Source: Nitrospirota bacterium (GTDB lineage Bacteria; Nitrospirota; Thermodesulfovibrionia; UBA6902; DSMQ01). From it: 34,397 nt of DNA. The position numbers were made by a program, and so were the translations under genes. Shown in pieces: positions 24,255 through 31,893 of the stretch. Under the pieces are notes generated by a model. The model saw only the letters and a list, made by a program, of their open reading frames with translations. It made no database searches and was not told where the DNA came from. The DNA is taken from NCBI GenBank assembly GCA_016208965.1, contig JACQXB010000030.1, forward strand, positions 1 through 34,397, read 5' to 3'. Position 1 is the stretch's first letter. Every line of letters begins with the position of its first letter.

Positions 24255-25436
24255 GTGCTTGGTGGTAAAAATATCCTTTTAGGAGTAACAGGTAGCATAG
24301 CTGTATACAAATCAATAGATATTATAAGAGGACTTACTAAAGAAGGTGCTACTGTCAGAGTTGTTATGACAGAATCCGCATCCCATTTTATTGCCCCGCT
24401 TACCTTTGAGGCTGTGTCAGGAAATAGGGCTTATACAGACATCTCTGGTGAACATCTCAATCATATTAATTTATCCAGAGATGCTCAAGTTTTCGTTATT
24501 GCTCCTGCAACCGCTAATACCATAAACAAACTCAGTTGCGGCATCGCTGACAATGCGCTTACCACTACATGGCTTGCTTATAAAGGCATTACGGTGATAG
24601 TCCCAGCCATGAATTCAAGGATGTATGAAAATCCAATAGTACAAAAAAATATCAGGGAACTTGAAAAACTCGGGGTAATTTTTGTTGGTCCAGAGCAAGG
24701 AAACCTTATATGTGGAGAAGAAGGCATCGGAAGGATGGCTGATGTTGGGGACATCATAGAGGCAGTCAGATCAGCATTAACACCAAAGGATTTATCCGGG
24801 CATAATATATTGGTTACTGCTGGACCTACACGCGAATCATTAGACCCGATAAGATTCATTTCAAATCGTTCTTCAGGGAAAATGGGTTTTGCAATTGCTG
24901 CATCTGCACTTAGGAGGGGCGCTAAGGCAACCCTTGTAAGTGGGCCAACCTCTCAGCACCCACCGAAAGGTGTATCTTTTATATCCGTAGAAAATACAGC
25001 AGAGATGAGAGAAGCAGTTTTAGAAAATCTTCCATGTTCAACTGCTGTCATCATGACCGCAGCAATTGCGGATTTCTCTCCTGTCTCTATAAGTAAATCA
25101 AAGATTAAAAAAACAGATGCTTTAACAATCAATTTAGAACCAACCTCTGATATACTTAAAGAGCTTGGTAGAAAAAAAGGAAGACGTATTCTTATTGGAT
25201 TTGCAGCAGAGACAGGAAAAAATATAAAAAACGCAAAAGATAAACTTAAAGATAAAAATCTTGATTTAATAGTGTTAAATGATATTACACAGGAGGGAGC
25301 AGGCTTTGATGTGGATACTAATATTGTGACAATAATTGACAGAAGAGGAGAGGTCACTGATTATCCCTTAATGAAAAAAACCGAAATTGCTGATATCATC
25401 CTTAGCAGGATGTTGCAACTAAAATCTAAGAGGTAA
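24255..25436 (+). CDS. coaBC: Bifunctional phosphopantothenoylcysteine decarboxylase / phosphopantothenate-cysteine ligase
   Basis: It makes 4'-phosphopantetheine in CoA synthesis. CoaC half: [20 protein letters not shown] (FMN site), HLNHINLSR with the catalytic His, [29 protein letters not shown], and the flexible lid cysteine in [12 protein letters not shown]. CoaB half from about residue 180: [41 protein letters not shown] and GFAAETG. I start at the GTG at 24255, which lies ten bases after rpoZ and gives the family-like opening [12 protein letters not shown] (393 residues). An ATG at 24213, inside rpoZ, would add 14 poorly conserved residues. Last gene of the yicC block. Confidence 0.94.
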   Translation: MLGGKNILLGVTGSIAVYKSIDIIRGLTKEGATVRVVMTESASHFIAPLTFEAVSGNRAYTDISGEHLNHINLSRDAQVFVIAPATANTINKLSCGIADNALTTTWLAYKGITVIVPAMNSRMYENPIVQKNIRELEKLGVIFVGPEQGNLICGEEGIGRMADVGDIIEAVRSALTPKDLSGHNILVTAGPTRESLDPIRFISNRSSGKMGFAIAASALRRGAKATLVSGPTSQHPPKGVSFISVENTAEMREAVLENLPCSTAVIMTAAIADFSPVSISKSKIKKTDALTINLEPTSDILKELGRKKGRRILIGFAAETGKNIKNAKDKLKDKNLDLIVLNDITQEGAGFDVDTNIVTIIDRRGEVTDYPLMKKTEIADIILSRMLQLKSKR

Positions 25437-25450
25437 AACAGGGGGAGCTT

Positions 25451-25912
25451 ATGAAGATTTTAGTAATCCATGGTCCAAACTTAAATCTCCTTGGCACAAG
25501 AGAGCCAAAGATATACGGTATCCAAACACTTGATGACATTAATAAGTCTATTAAGGCACTTGCAAAGAAACTTTCTCTTGAAATTACAATCTATCAGTCA
25601 AACCATGAGGGCAAGATAGTGGACTTAATCCAGAATTCAAAAGGCTATAGTGCAATTATTATAAACCCAGCAGCCTATACACACACGAGTATTGCTATCA
25701 GGGACGTCATAGCTGCTGTCAAAATACCAACAATAGAGGTTCATCTCTCAAATATCTACAGCAGGGAAGACTTCAGACAAAAATCCATTATCTCGCCTGT
25801 TACTGTGGGACAGATATCTGGATTTGGAGCAGAAAGTTATCTGCTTGCCTTAAGGGCTGCTGCATATATAATAAATGCAACGAGACGCCGTCCTAAGAAA
25901 AAGACTTCATGA
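25451..25912 (+). CDS. aroQ: Type II 3-dehydroquinate dehydratase
   Basis: Third step of the shikimate pathway, by the trans (type II) mechanism. 153 residues, the normal dodecameric type. Signatures in order: [18 protein letters not shown] (with the catalytic Tyr at its end and the lid Arg), [31 protein letters not shown] (substrate Asn), [17 protein letters not shown] (catalytic His) and [22 protein letters not shown] eight bases upstream supports the ATG. Its 3' end overlaps the peptidase gene by 38 bases. Confidence 0.97.
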   Translation: MKILVIHGPNLNLLGTREPKIYGIQTLDDINKSIKALAKKLSLEITIYQSNHEGKIVDLIQNSKGYSAIIINPAAYTHTSIAIRDVIAAVKIPTIEVHLSNIYSREDFRQKSIISPVTVGQISGFGAESYLLALRAAAYIINATRRRPKKKTS

Positions 25913-26942
25913 ATTAAATATTGATGGAATCCTGATTACAGACCTTAATAATCTCAGATATATCACAGAATTTACAGGGTCATCAGGTTTCTTGATTATT
26001 ACAAAAAAGGATGCCATCTTTGCCACTGATTTTCGCTACAAAGAGCAAGCGAGGCAGGAAGTAAAGGGATTCAGAATAATAGCGGAAACAAAAAACAGGA
26101 TTGAAACCATAAAAGAGATTACAAACAAATATAGAATAAAAAGGCTTGGATTTGAGGACCACAGTGTAAGCTATAGTACATATAGAAAACTTTTAAAACA
26201 TAAAATAAAACTCAAAGCCCTGTCGCATATAGTGGAGGATTTGAGATTGATAAAATCCCCGAAAGAGATTTCTTACATTAAAACAGCCATCCATAGGGCT
26301 GAGTCTGCATTTAAGAATCTACTGCCATTTATAAAAGCAGGCGTTACAGAGCAGGGGCTTGCAATAAGACTTGAGGCATTACTTAAAGAAGAAGGTTGCA
26401 AAACAATACCATTTGGAGTTATAGTAGCATCTGGTTTAATGTCTGCTCTTCCCCACGCCAGACCGACTAATAAAAAGTTAAAAAAGGGAGATGTAGTTCT
26501 TTTTGATTGGGGAGGCGAATGTGAGGGTTATTTCTCTGACATGACAAGGATGGTTGCTATAAAGGGTAAAAAAGGCATGGGAAGGCAATTGGGGATATAC
26601 TCTATAGTTCTCAATGCCCAAGAGTCCGCAATAAAATCTATAAAAGACGGGGTAAATGCTGTCTCTATAGATAAAGCCGCAAGGGACATTATAAGAAGAG
26701 GTGGCTACGTTGATTACTTTGGGCATGGTACAGGACATGGTATCGGGTTATCAGTTCATGAGAGACCTAATATATCATGGCGAAGTAAAGAGAAAATAAG
26801 AAAAGGGATGGTCTTCACTGTTGAACCGGGGATATATCTGCCTGGTAAGGGTGGGGTAAGGATAGAGGATATGGTGGCAGTAACTAAAAGCGGCGTAGAA
26901 GTCTTAACAACACTGCCGAGGAGATTGCATATAATAAGTTAA
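25875..26942 (+). CDS. Xaa-Pro aminopeptidase (M24B metallopeptidase)
   Basis: Removes N-terminal residues before proline, or Xaa-Pro dipeptides. 355 residues: an N-terminal creatinase-like domain ([20 protein letters not shown]) and a C-terminal pita-bread domain. Metal ligands are visible as Asp in [13 protein letters not shown] (two Asp), His in [14 protein letters not shown], Glu in [11 protein letters not shown] and Glu in GGVRIEDMV. The ATG at 25875 lies inside aroQ, giving a long overlap; the family start ([16 protein letters not shown]) fits it and no later start does. The aroQ-pepP-efp-accB-accC order is common in many bacteria. A repeat separates it from efp. Confidence 0.94.
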   Translation: MQRDAVLRKRLHELNIDGILITDLNNLRYITEFTGSSGFLIITKKDAIFATDFRYKEQARQEVKGFRIIAETKNRIETIKEITNKYRIKRLGFEDHSVSYSTYRKLLKHKIKLKALSHIVEDLRLIKSPKEISYIKTAIHRAESAFKNLLPFIKAGVTEQGLAIRLEALLKEEGCKTIPFGVIVASGLMSALPHARPTNKKLKKGDVVLFDWGGECEGYFSDMTRMVAIKGKKGMGRQLGIYSIVLNAQESAIKSIKDGVNAVSIDKAARDIIRRGGYVDYFGHGTGHGIGLSVHERPNISWRSKEKIRKGMVFTVEPGIYLPGKGGVRIEDMVAVTKSGVEVLTTLPRRLHIIS

Positions 26943-27044
26943 AGTCAAAATTAAAAATGCAAAATGCAAAATTAAGGAATTATTTATTTGAATTGAAATT
27001 TTTCCATAATTTTTATTTTTGACTTTTGAATTTTAATTTTCATT
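26943..27044. repeat. AT-rich AAAATGCAAAATTA-type repeat before efp
   Basis: Left arm AAAGTCAAAATTAAAAATGC and right arm TTTTTGACTTTTGAATTTTAA form an imperfect dyad, related to the blocks at 9905-9962 and 19404-19505. Confidence 0.6.
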
Positions 27045-27057
27045 AGGGGGTGTATAG

Positions 27058-27618
27058 TTGATTTCAACAACTGAATTTAAAAAGGGTGCAAAAATAGAAT
27101 ACAATGGAAACCCATACGAGATTTTGGATTTTCAGCATGTAAAAATGCAGCAGAGGTCGCCTATTGTAAGGACAAAGATTAAGAACCTGAAAACAAGGCA
27201 AGTATTAGAGGAGACCTTTAAGGCAGGAGATAAATTTGACACCCCCGATCTTGAGGAAAAGAATATGCAGTATCTTTATGGTCAGGGCGATACATATTTC
27301 TTTATGGATACTGAAAATTACGAACAGTTATCATTAAGCTCCGAGCAGTTAAGTGACAGCAAAAAGTTTCTCAAGGAAAATATGGAGGTCAAGATCCTTT
27401 ACTATCGGGGCTCTCCTTTAACAGTACAGGTACCTATGTTTGTTGAGTTAAAAATCGTAGAAACCGCTCCCGGCATAAGGGGTGATACAGCCGCAGGAGG
27501 CAGCAAATCTGCTACAATAGAGACAGGGGCAGTTATAAAGGTGCCATTTCATCTAAACAAAGGGGATGTTATAAAGATTGACACAAGGACATCGGAATAT
27601 ATAGAGAGGGTAAGATAA
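27058..27618 (+). CDS. efp: Elongation factor P with an atypical tip loop
   Basis: 186 residues, three OB-like barrels. EF-P enters the ribosomal E site and rescues polyproline stalling. The fold is clearly kept: STTEFKKGAKIEYNGNPYEI, LDFQHVK, NMQYLYGQGDTYFFMD, NYEQLSL, PGIRGDTAAGG, and the ending VIKIDTRTSEYIERV. The tip of domain I reads KMQQRSPIV where most EF-Ps have KPGKGxAF: the residue that is normally modified (Lys, or Arg in some groups) aligns with Gln32, with Arg33 just after it. The start is a TTG with AGGGGG seven bases upstream; residues MISTTEF fit the family. The stop codon overlaps the accB ATG (TAATG). Confidence 0.94.
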   Translation: MISTTEFKKGAKIEYNGNPYEILDFQHVKMQQRSPIVRTKIKNLKTRQVLEETFKAGDKFDTPDLEEKNMQYLYGQGDTYFFMDTENYEQLSLSSEQLSDSKKFLKENMEVKILYYRGSPLTVQVPMFVELKIVETAPGIRGDTAAGGSKSATIETGAVIKVPFHLNKGDVIKIDTRTSEYIERVR

Positions 27619-28058
27619 TGGAACTTGACGAAATCAGAGAGCTTTTAGAACTTTTAAAGGATACAGACATAACAGAGTTACAGGTAGAAAGAGACGGCAC
27701 AAAGATAAAGATAAGGAGAGAGAAGTTTATATCATCATGGGAAATCCCGTCACCTACAAAGCAAGTTTCACAGCCTGAGGTAAAAGAAATAAAGGAAGAG
27801 GCTGTTGAAGGCAAAAAACTCATTACAATCGCTTCCCCGATTGTTGGCATATTTCACAGAGCCCCTTCCCCTGAGGCTTCTCCCTTTGTTGAGGTTGGAG
27901 GCACGGTTAAAAAAGGACAGGTGCTCTGCATTATTGAGGCAATGAAACTCATGAACGAGATTGAAAGTGACGCTGATGGTATCGTATCAAAGATCCTTGT
28001 TGAAAATGGTCAGCCAGTTGAATATGGGGAGCCACTTTTCCTTATAGAACCAATATAA
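27618..28058 (+). CDS. accB: Biotin carboxyl carrier protein of acetyl-CoA carboxylase
   Basis: 146 residues. The N-terminal helical part MELDEIRELLELLKDTDITE precedes a flexible linker (about 50-75), then the biotinyl domain with the EAMKLMNEIESD motif; Lys110 is the biotinylation site. The SPIVGIFHRAPSPEASPFVE segment contains the AccB-type thumb. It carries CO2 between AccC and AccA/D in malonyl-CoA synthesis. The one-base overlap with efp indicates coupled translation. Confidence 0.97.
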   Translation: MELDEIRELLELLKDTDITELQVERDGTKIKIRREKFISSWEIPSPTKQVSQPEVKEIKEEAVEGKKLITIASPIVGIFHRAPSPEASPFVEVGGTVKKGQVLCIIEAMKLMNEIESDADGIVSKILVENGQPVEYGEPLFLIEPI

Positions 28059-28062
28059 GTGA

Positions 28063-28153
28063 GAAGTGGGAAGTAAGAGGTAGGAACTGAAAAGTGAAAA
28101 TATTAATTTCCCATTTTATACTTCCTATTTCCCACTTTTTACTTCCTACTTTT
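28063..28153. repeat. AAGTGGGAAGTA / TACTTCCTATTTCCCACTT inverted repeat
   Basis: Left arms AGAAGTGGGAAGTAAGAGG and right arms ACTTCCTATTTCCCACTTT, TTACTTCCTACTT form a long imperfect hairpin in the accB-accC gap. It lacks a terminal T-run suited to a terminator. Confidence 0.6.
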
Positions 28154-28161
28154 TGAGTGTT

Positions 28162-29559
28162 ATGGAACTCTTTAAAAAAATACTTATTGCAAACCGAGGC
28201 GAGATAGCAGTTAGAATTATCAGGTCATGTCATGAATTAGGGATAAAGACGGTTGCTATATTCTCTGATGTTGAAAGAGATGCCTTGCATGTAAAACTTG
28301 CTGATGAATCAATATGTATAGGGCCTGCGCCGTCTACACAAAGTTATTTAAATATCCCTGCAATTATAAGTTCAGCAGAGATAACAGACTCTGAGGCAAT
28401 TCACCCCGGCTATGGATTTTTATCTGAAAACCCCCATTTTGCAGAGGCATGTATTACCTCAGGGATAACTTTTATAGGACCTACGTCTGAAAATATAAGG
28501 CTTGGCGGAGATAAGGCAAAGGCGCGGCAGATAATGAAGAGAAAGGGCATTCCGGTTGTCCCTGGCAGTGACGGCCCTGTCCCTGATGAGGAGACAGCAT
28601 TAAAGATAGTTAGGAAGATAGGTCTTCCTGTTATTCTTAAAGCATCTGCTGGTGGTGGAGGAAGAGGTATGAGGATAGTCTACGAAGAGAAAGACCTTGG
28701 AGACCTCTACCATATGGCACACAGGGAAACGCTCGCAGCATTTGGAAAAGGCGATATATATATTGAAAAATATATACCCGAGATAAGGCACATAGAAGTC
28801 CAGATATTAGCTGATAATAAGGGGAATATAGTCCATCTTGGTGAGAGGGATTGTTCTATCCAGCGTCGTCATCAGAAACTCATTGAGGAATCGCCCTTTG
28901 CATTTGCGCCTCCAAAATTCAGAAAAAAGATAGGTGAATTGGCAATAAAGGCTGCAAAGGCAATGAGATACAGGAATGCAGGAACAATTGAATTCATTGT
29001 AGATAAAGAAGGTAACATTTATTTTATGGAAATAAACACAAGGATTCAGGTTGAGCATCCTGTTACTGAAATGATTACAGGGATTGATATAGTTAAAGAA
29101 CAGATAAAGCTTGCATCTGGTGCTTCTCTTCCTTTTAAACAGCATGATATAAGATTTTCAGGGCATAGCATAGAGTGCAGGATAAATGCAGAAGACCCTG
29201 AAAGGTTTGTCCCGTTTTCTGGCAAGATTACCTTATTCGTTCCCCCCGGAGGTCCTGGCGTGAGGATAGATACTTCTGCATACTCAGGCTGGACAGTGCC
29301 AGCACATTATGATTCACTCATAGCAAAGGCAATAGTTCATGGCAGGGACAGGGAAGAAGCTATTATGAGGATGCGAAGGGCACTTGATGAATTCATAATA
29401 GAAGGCATAAAAACCACAATCCCATTTCATCAGAAAGTCCTGAGCGACCCTGATTTCCTTAGCGGAAATTTTAATACTAACTTCCTTGAGAAAAATAATA
29501 ATACAAATAAAACACCAGAGAGTTTAAATTCCAAATCTCAAGCACCGAATAACAAATAA
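28162..29559 (+). CDS. accC: Biotin carboxylase subunit of acetyl-CoA carboxylase
   Basis: ATP-dependent carboxylation of the biotin on AccB. ATP-grasp enzyme of 465 residues: [20 protein letters not shown] at the N terminus, [13 protein letters not shown], glycine-rich [46 protein letters not shown], and [12 protein letters not shown] start at ATG 28162 ([13 protein letters not shown]); an ATG three codons upstream is possible. The normal family end is around [13 protein letters not shown]; the last ~19 residues ([20 protein letters not shown]) are low-complexity and encoded by a genomic repeat that runs into the stop codon. The reading frame immediately after the stop continues, in the same frame, into a cas6-like fragment. 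Confidence 0.97.
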   Translation: MELFKKILIANRGEIAVRIIRSCHELGIKTVAIFSDVERDALHVKLADESICIGPAPSTQSYLNIPAIISSAEITDSEAIHPGYGFLSENPHFAEACITSGITFIGPTSENIRLGGDKAKARQIMKRKGIPVVPGSDGPVPDEETALKIVRKIGLPVILKASAGGGGRGMRIVYEEKDLGDLYHMAHRETLAAFGKGDIYIEKYIPEIRHIEVQILADNKGNIVHLGERDCSIQRRHQKLIEESPFAFAPPKFRKKIGELAIKAAKAMRYRNAGTIEFIVDKEGNIYFMEINTRIQVEHPVTEMITGIDIVKEQIKLASGASLPFKQHDIRFSGHSIECRINAEDPERFVPFSGKITLFVPPGGPGVRIDTSAYSGWTVPAHYDSLIAKAIVHGRDREEAIMRMRRALDEFIIEGIKTTIPFHQKVLSDPDFLSGNFNTNFLEKNNNTNKTPESLNSKSQAPNNK

Positions 29560-29940
29560 ATTTCAAACTGCGGATATACTCCTAAGGATGAAATAACATT
29601 CGGGCTTATCCTGATGGGAAAGGCGTTAGATTACCTGCCTTATTTTATTTATACATTTGATGAGCTTGGAAAGATGGGAATAGGCAAAGGCAGAGGAAAG
29701 TATGAATTGAAGACGGTGAGAACAAACCCCACTTTGAAAAAGGGAGGCAAGGGGGGATTTTCTGATGTGCCGGATTGTCCTTTTTTGTACTACAAGACAA
29801 AAGAAGACATAGAGTCTTACAGGAAAAAACCTGTAAAGCTGAAGCTCCAGTGGCTTCAGGCACAGATGGAATTCTTCCATAAGGCAATGCCTGAGAAGGC
29901 AAAGAGGATAAGGGAAAGGTTAAGAAAAGGAGAGTTGTAA
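29560..29940 (+). pseudogene. Chimeric remnant: C-terminal Cas6-like (RAMP endoribonuclease) piece joined to an unknown C-terminal piece
   Basis: Directly after the accC stop the same frame reads CGYTPKDEITFGLILMG, then KALDYLPYFIYTFDELG and KMGIGKGRGKYELKTV. A FGLxLxGxAxDYLPYFIxxFxELGxxGxGxGRGxxxL pattern is what I know from the C-terminal RAMP/glycine-rich loop of one Cas6 group (precrRNA processing, DUF2276-like). The N-terminal two thirds are missing. Next comes a segment TNPTLKKGGKGGF encoded by a CCCC...GGGG genomic repeat (29727-29760), then an unrelated-looking helical tail (KPVKLKLQWLQAQMEFFHKA, MPEKAKRIRERLRKGEL). An ATG at 29614 could start a 108-residue product, but it would begin in the middle of the RAMP motif. 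I read this as a gene remnant. The Cas6 assignment is from motif memory and needs a profile search. Confidence 0.6.
29724..29760. repeat. AACCCCACTTT...AAAGGGAGG...GGGGGATTT repeat translated in frame
   Basis: AACCCCACTTTGAAAAAGGG followed by AGGCAAGGGGGGATTT is the same type of C-run/G-run repeat as in the MITE-like region at 13780-13910. It is read as TNPTLKKGGKGGF within the remnant gene. Confidence 0.65.
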
Positions 29941-29960
29941 AAATAAATAATCTTTAACCC

Positions 29961-29974
29961 TGATATGCTATATT
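29961..29974 (+). promoter_or_regulatory. Extended -10 element before mntA
   Basis: TGATATGCT fits TGn plus a -10 hexamer, and TATATT overlaps it. The 12-mer CCTGATATGCTA (29959-29970) is identical to the one upstream of ppdK (5998-6009). The mntA ATG is only eight to twelve bases further and lacks a Shine-Dalgarno. Confidence 0.35.
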
Positions 29975-29981
29975 ACTCATT

Positions 29982-30374
29982 ATGACCAATACAGAACTAA
30001 AGAAATTAAAAAGATTCTTTGAAGGGTATCCAGAAATAAAACTTGTCTATCTTTTTGGTTCAAAGGTAAAGTTGGAGAGAGGCCCATTAAGTGATTATGA
30101 CTTTGCTTTCTATTTTGATGAAAAAAAATGTAAAAAGATGCTTGAGTTCAAATTTATTTTAATGGATAAAATAAGCCGCATATTAAAAACGGACAAAATT
30201 GACATTGCTGTTCTTAATTTTCTGGAAAGTCCGGAGTTAAAATATAATATAATTAAAAATGGAAAACTGATATTAGAGCGCGAGCCATTTAAAGTTTTTA
30301 TTGAACCCAGAATTCTTAGTGAATATTTTGATTTTCACAGTATGCTTTTAAGACACAACTTAACAAAGGCTTAA
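29982..30374 (+). CDS. mntA: MntA-type minimal nucleotidyltransferase antitoxin
   Basis: 130 residues. The Pol-beta-type active site is complete: LFGS with Gly26-Ser27, ten residues, then Asp38-Tyr-Asp40 (GSx10DxD), and a third Asp in KTDKIDIAVLN. Proteins of this kind act as antitoxins by adding AMP units to a tyrosine of the HEPN toxin HepT, and the matching toxin is the next gene. An interval of six bases separates the two. The start has no Shine-Dalgarno but a -10-like box just upstream. The pair is intact although its surroundings are full of gene fragments. Confidence 0.9.
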   Translation: MTNTELKKLKRFFEGYPEIKLVYLFGSKVKLERGPLSDYDFAFYFDEKKCKKMLEFKFILMDKISRILKTDKIDIAVLNFLESPELKYNIIKNGKLILEREPFKVFIEPRILSEYFDFHSMLLRHNLTKA

Positions 30375-30380
30375 TGGGTT

Positions 30381-30791
30381 ATGACAAATATAGCGGTTAT
30401 TGAAAATAAGATAAGCGCTGTAAAAAAATACCTTAAGATTCTTGAAAGATACAAAAAATATTCCCAAAAAGAAATCGTAGAAAATATAGACATAAAAGGC
30501 GCCCTTGAACGCTATCTCTACATTGCTGTCCAGTCAACCATTGATTTAGCAGAGGCTGTTATTGCATATAAGGATTTTAGAAAACCTGCAACAATGAGCG
30601 AAATCTTTTATATCCTCAATGAAGAAGAAGTCATCCCCTCCAATTTAACAAACAAATTGGCTAAAATGGTCGGTTTCAGAAATATCATCACCCATGACTA
30701 TGAAGATATAGACTATGCTATTGTTTATACAATCTTACACAGAGGGTTGAAAGATATTGAGAATTTTATAAAGATAATTTCTAAATTATAA
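30381..30791 (+). CDS. hepT: HepT-type HEPN ribonuclease toxin (DUF86)
   Basis: 136 residues, all-helical HEPN domain. The RX4HXY motif is complete near the C terminus: Arg100, His105, Tyr107 in RNIITHDY. R and H form the RNase active site and the tyrosine is the residue AMPylated by MntA in characterised pairs. LERYLYIAVQSTIDLAEAVI is the conserved helix of DUF86. Together with mntA it forms a type VII-like toxin-antitoxin module; such pairs are often found beside CRISPR-Cas loci, which fits the cas-like debris on both sides. Sequence after the stop is decayed coding DNA. Confidence 0.9.
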   Translation: MTNIAVIENKISAVKKYLKILERYKKYSQKEIVENIDIKGALERYLYIAVQSTIDLAEAVIAYKDFRKPATMSEIFYILNEEEVIPSNLTNKLAKMVGFRNIITHDYEDIDYAIVYTILHRGLKDIENFIKIISKL

Positions 30792-30802
30792 CCGAAACTT
30801 CG

Positions 30803-31252
30803 ATTAGAGTCTGTAAAGAATATCAGACGGTGATACTTGCGGCGATGCTGCATGTCGATAGATCCCGGTTTGTCAGGGATGCGGGAAAGATGTAATGTGT
30901 CAAGCGATTTAATACCAGAAATTCATGACATTTTAAAGCTCTGTAACAAATATGAGTTTTCTAAAAGTTCAAGAAAAAAATCGCCTCATTCCAATACGCT
31001 AAGTGTTCAGGAAGAAGCTAAAATTAAAGGTTTTGTTCTGGATGATAATCTATCATGGCTTGGGTACTTAAGCATCATCATGGATGGAATTTTAAATTGT
31101 ATCCTGATACCCCTGATTTATTTTTATTAGATATGGCTGATAGCCTTGCAGCAGCTATTTCAAGGGGTGATAACCGATTAAGATTAGGATATAGTCGTCC
31201 TTATATTAAGTATGGCTTTGATGATAAGGAAATCTCTTTTGGAAATCATTGA
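30803..31252 (+). pseudogene. Decayed 5' end of a cas10-like gene (HD domain and following region)
   Basis: Pieces of one protein appear in different frames. First KEYQTVILAAMLH (30815-30853), which matches the start of Cas10 proteins just before the HD motif (LLHDIGK); the following bases no longer encode D-x-G-K and reach a stop (AGKM, stop near 30893). A second frame then reads NVSSDLIPEIHDILKLCNKY and AKIKGFVLDDNLSWL (30894-31059). Near 31060 the frame shifts again to LKHHHGWNFKLYPDTPDLF, LLDMADSLAAAISRG and YIKYGFDDKEISFG. The order (HD motif, VSSDLI, then a DLFLLDMADSLAAA helix) is that of the N-terminal part of type III Cas10. The palm and GGDD parts are absent: thiE begins right at the break. 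Assignment from motif memory. Confidence 0.6.
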
Positions 31253-31890
31253 TAACCCCATTTGTAAATAACAATCCCTTATACCTCATAACCGACAGGA
31301 TTATATCAGGTCTTTCCCTTACGGAAATAGTCAAGCAGGCAATAGCTGCAGGTGTCAGGACAATCCAGATAAGAGAAAAAAACCTTTCCAAGAAAAAACT
31401 CTTTACAGAGGTCCTTTCCATGAAAACACTTTTTAGAAAGCACAGGGCACTATTAATTATTAACGATTATGTTGATATTACACTCGCTGCGGATGCGGAT
31501 GGTGTTCACCTCGGTCATGAAGATATGCCTATAGAAACTGCACGGGAAATATTGGGAAAGAAAAAAATTATCGGCATATCAACACATACCCTGAAACAGG
31601 CACTCGAGGCAGAAAGGGCAGGGGCTGATTATATCGGATTTGGTCCGATATTTCATACCGCAACAAAAGATACGGGAAGACCCAAAGGAATTAATGCCTT
31701 GATAGAAATTAAAAATCATGTTAAAATACCTCTCGTAGCTATAGGAGGTATTACACCTGAGAATTGCTCGCGGGTTCTTGCGACAGGAGCTAATGCCATA
31801 GCGGTTGTTTCAGGGATTTTAGTCGGGGATATTAAAACAAATACAAGAGAATTCCTTAAGATTATAAAAAATTCAGGAGGAGGAGGTTAA
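31249..31890 (+). CDS. thiE: Thiamine-phosphate synthase
   Basis: Joins HMP-PP and thiazole phosphate to thiamine phosphate. 213 residues, TIM barrel. Signatures: LYLITDRIISGLS, TIQIREKNLSKKKLF (pyrophosphate site), IINDYVDITLAADADGVHLG (DGVHLG), GISTHTLKQALEAERAGADY, GFGPIFHTATKDTG, VAIGGITPENC and AVVSGIL. The first plausible start is TTG 31249 (GGA five bases before the usual spacing window); no ATG or GTG lies between it and the conserved LYLITDR. The start therefore coincides with the end of the cas10-like debris, so the original 5' end may have been altered by the deletion. livK follows after three bases. Confidence 0.94.
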   Translation: MITPFVNNNPLYLITDRIISGLSLTEIVKQAIAAGVRTIQIREKNLSKKKLFTEVLSMKTLFRKHRALLIINDYVDITLAADADGVHLGHEDMPIETAREILGKKKIIGISTHTLKQALEAERAGADYIGFGPIFHTATKDTGRPKGINALIEIKNHVKIPLVAIGGITPENCSRVLATGANAIAVVSGILVGDIKTNTREFLKIIKNSGGGG

Positions 31891-31893
31891 AAG

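Noticed and set aside
30837-31130. Genuine 97-residue gene after hepT
   Set aside because: Its start lies inside an older frame, its end is out of frame relative to conserved motifs continuing at 31060, and there is no ribosome-binding site; it is better read as part of the decayed cas10-like gene.
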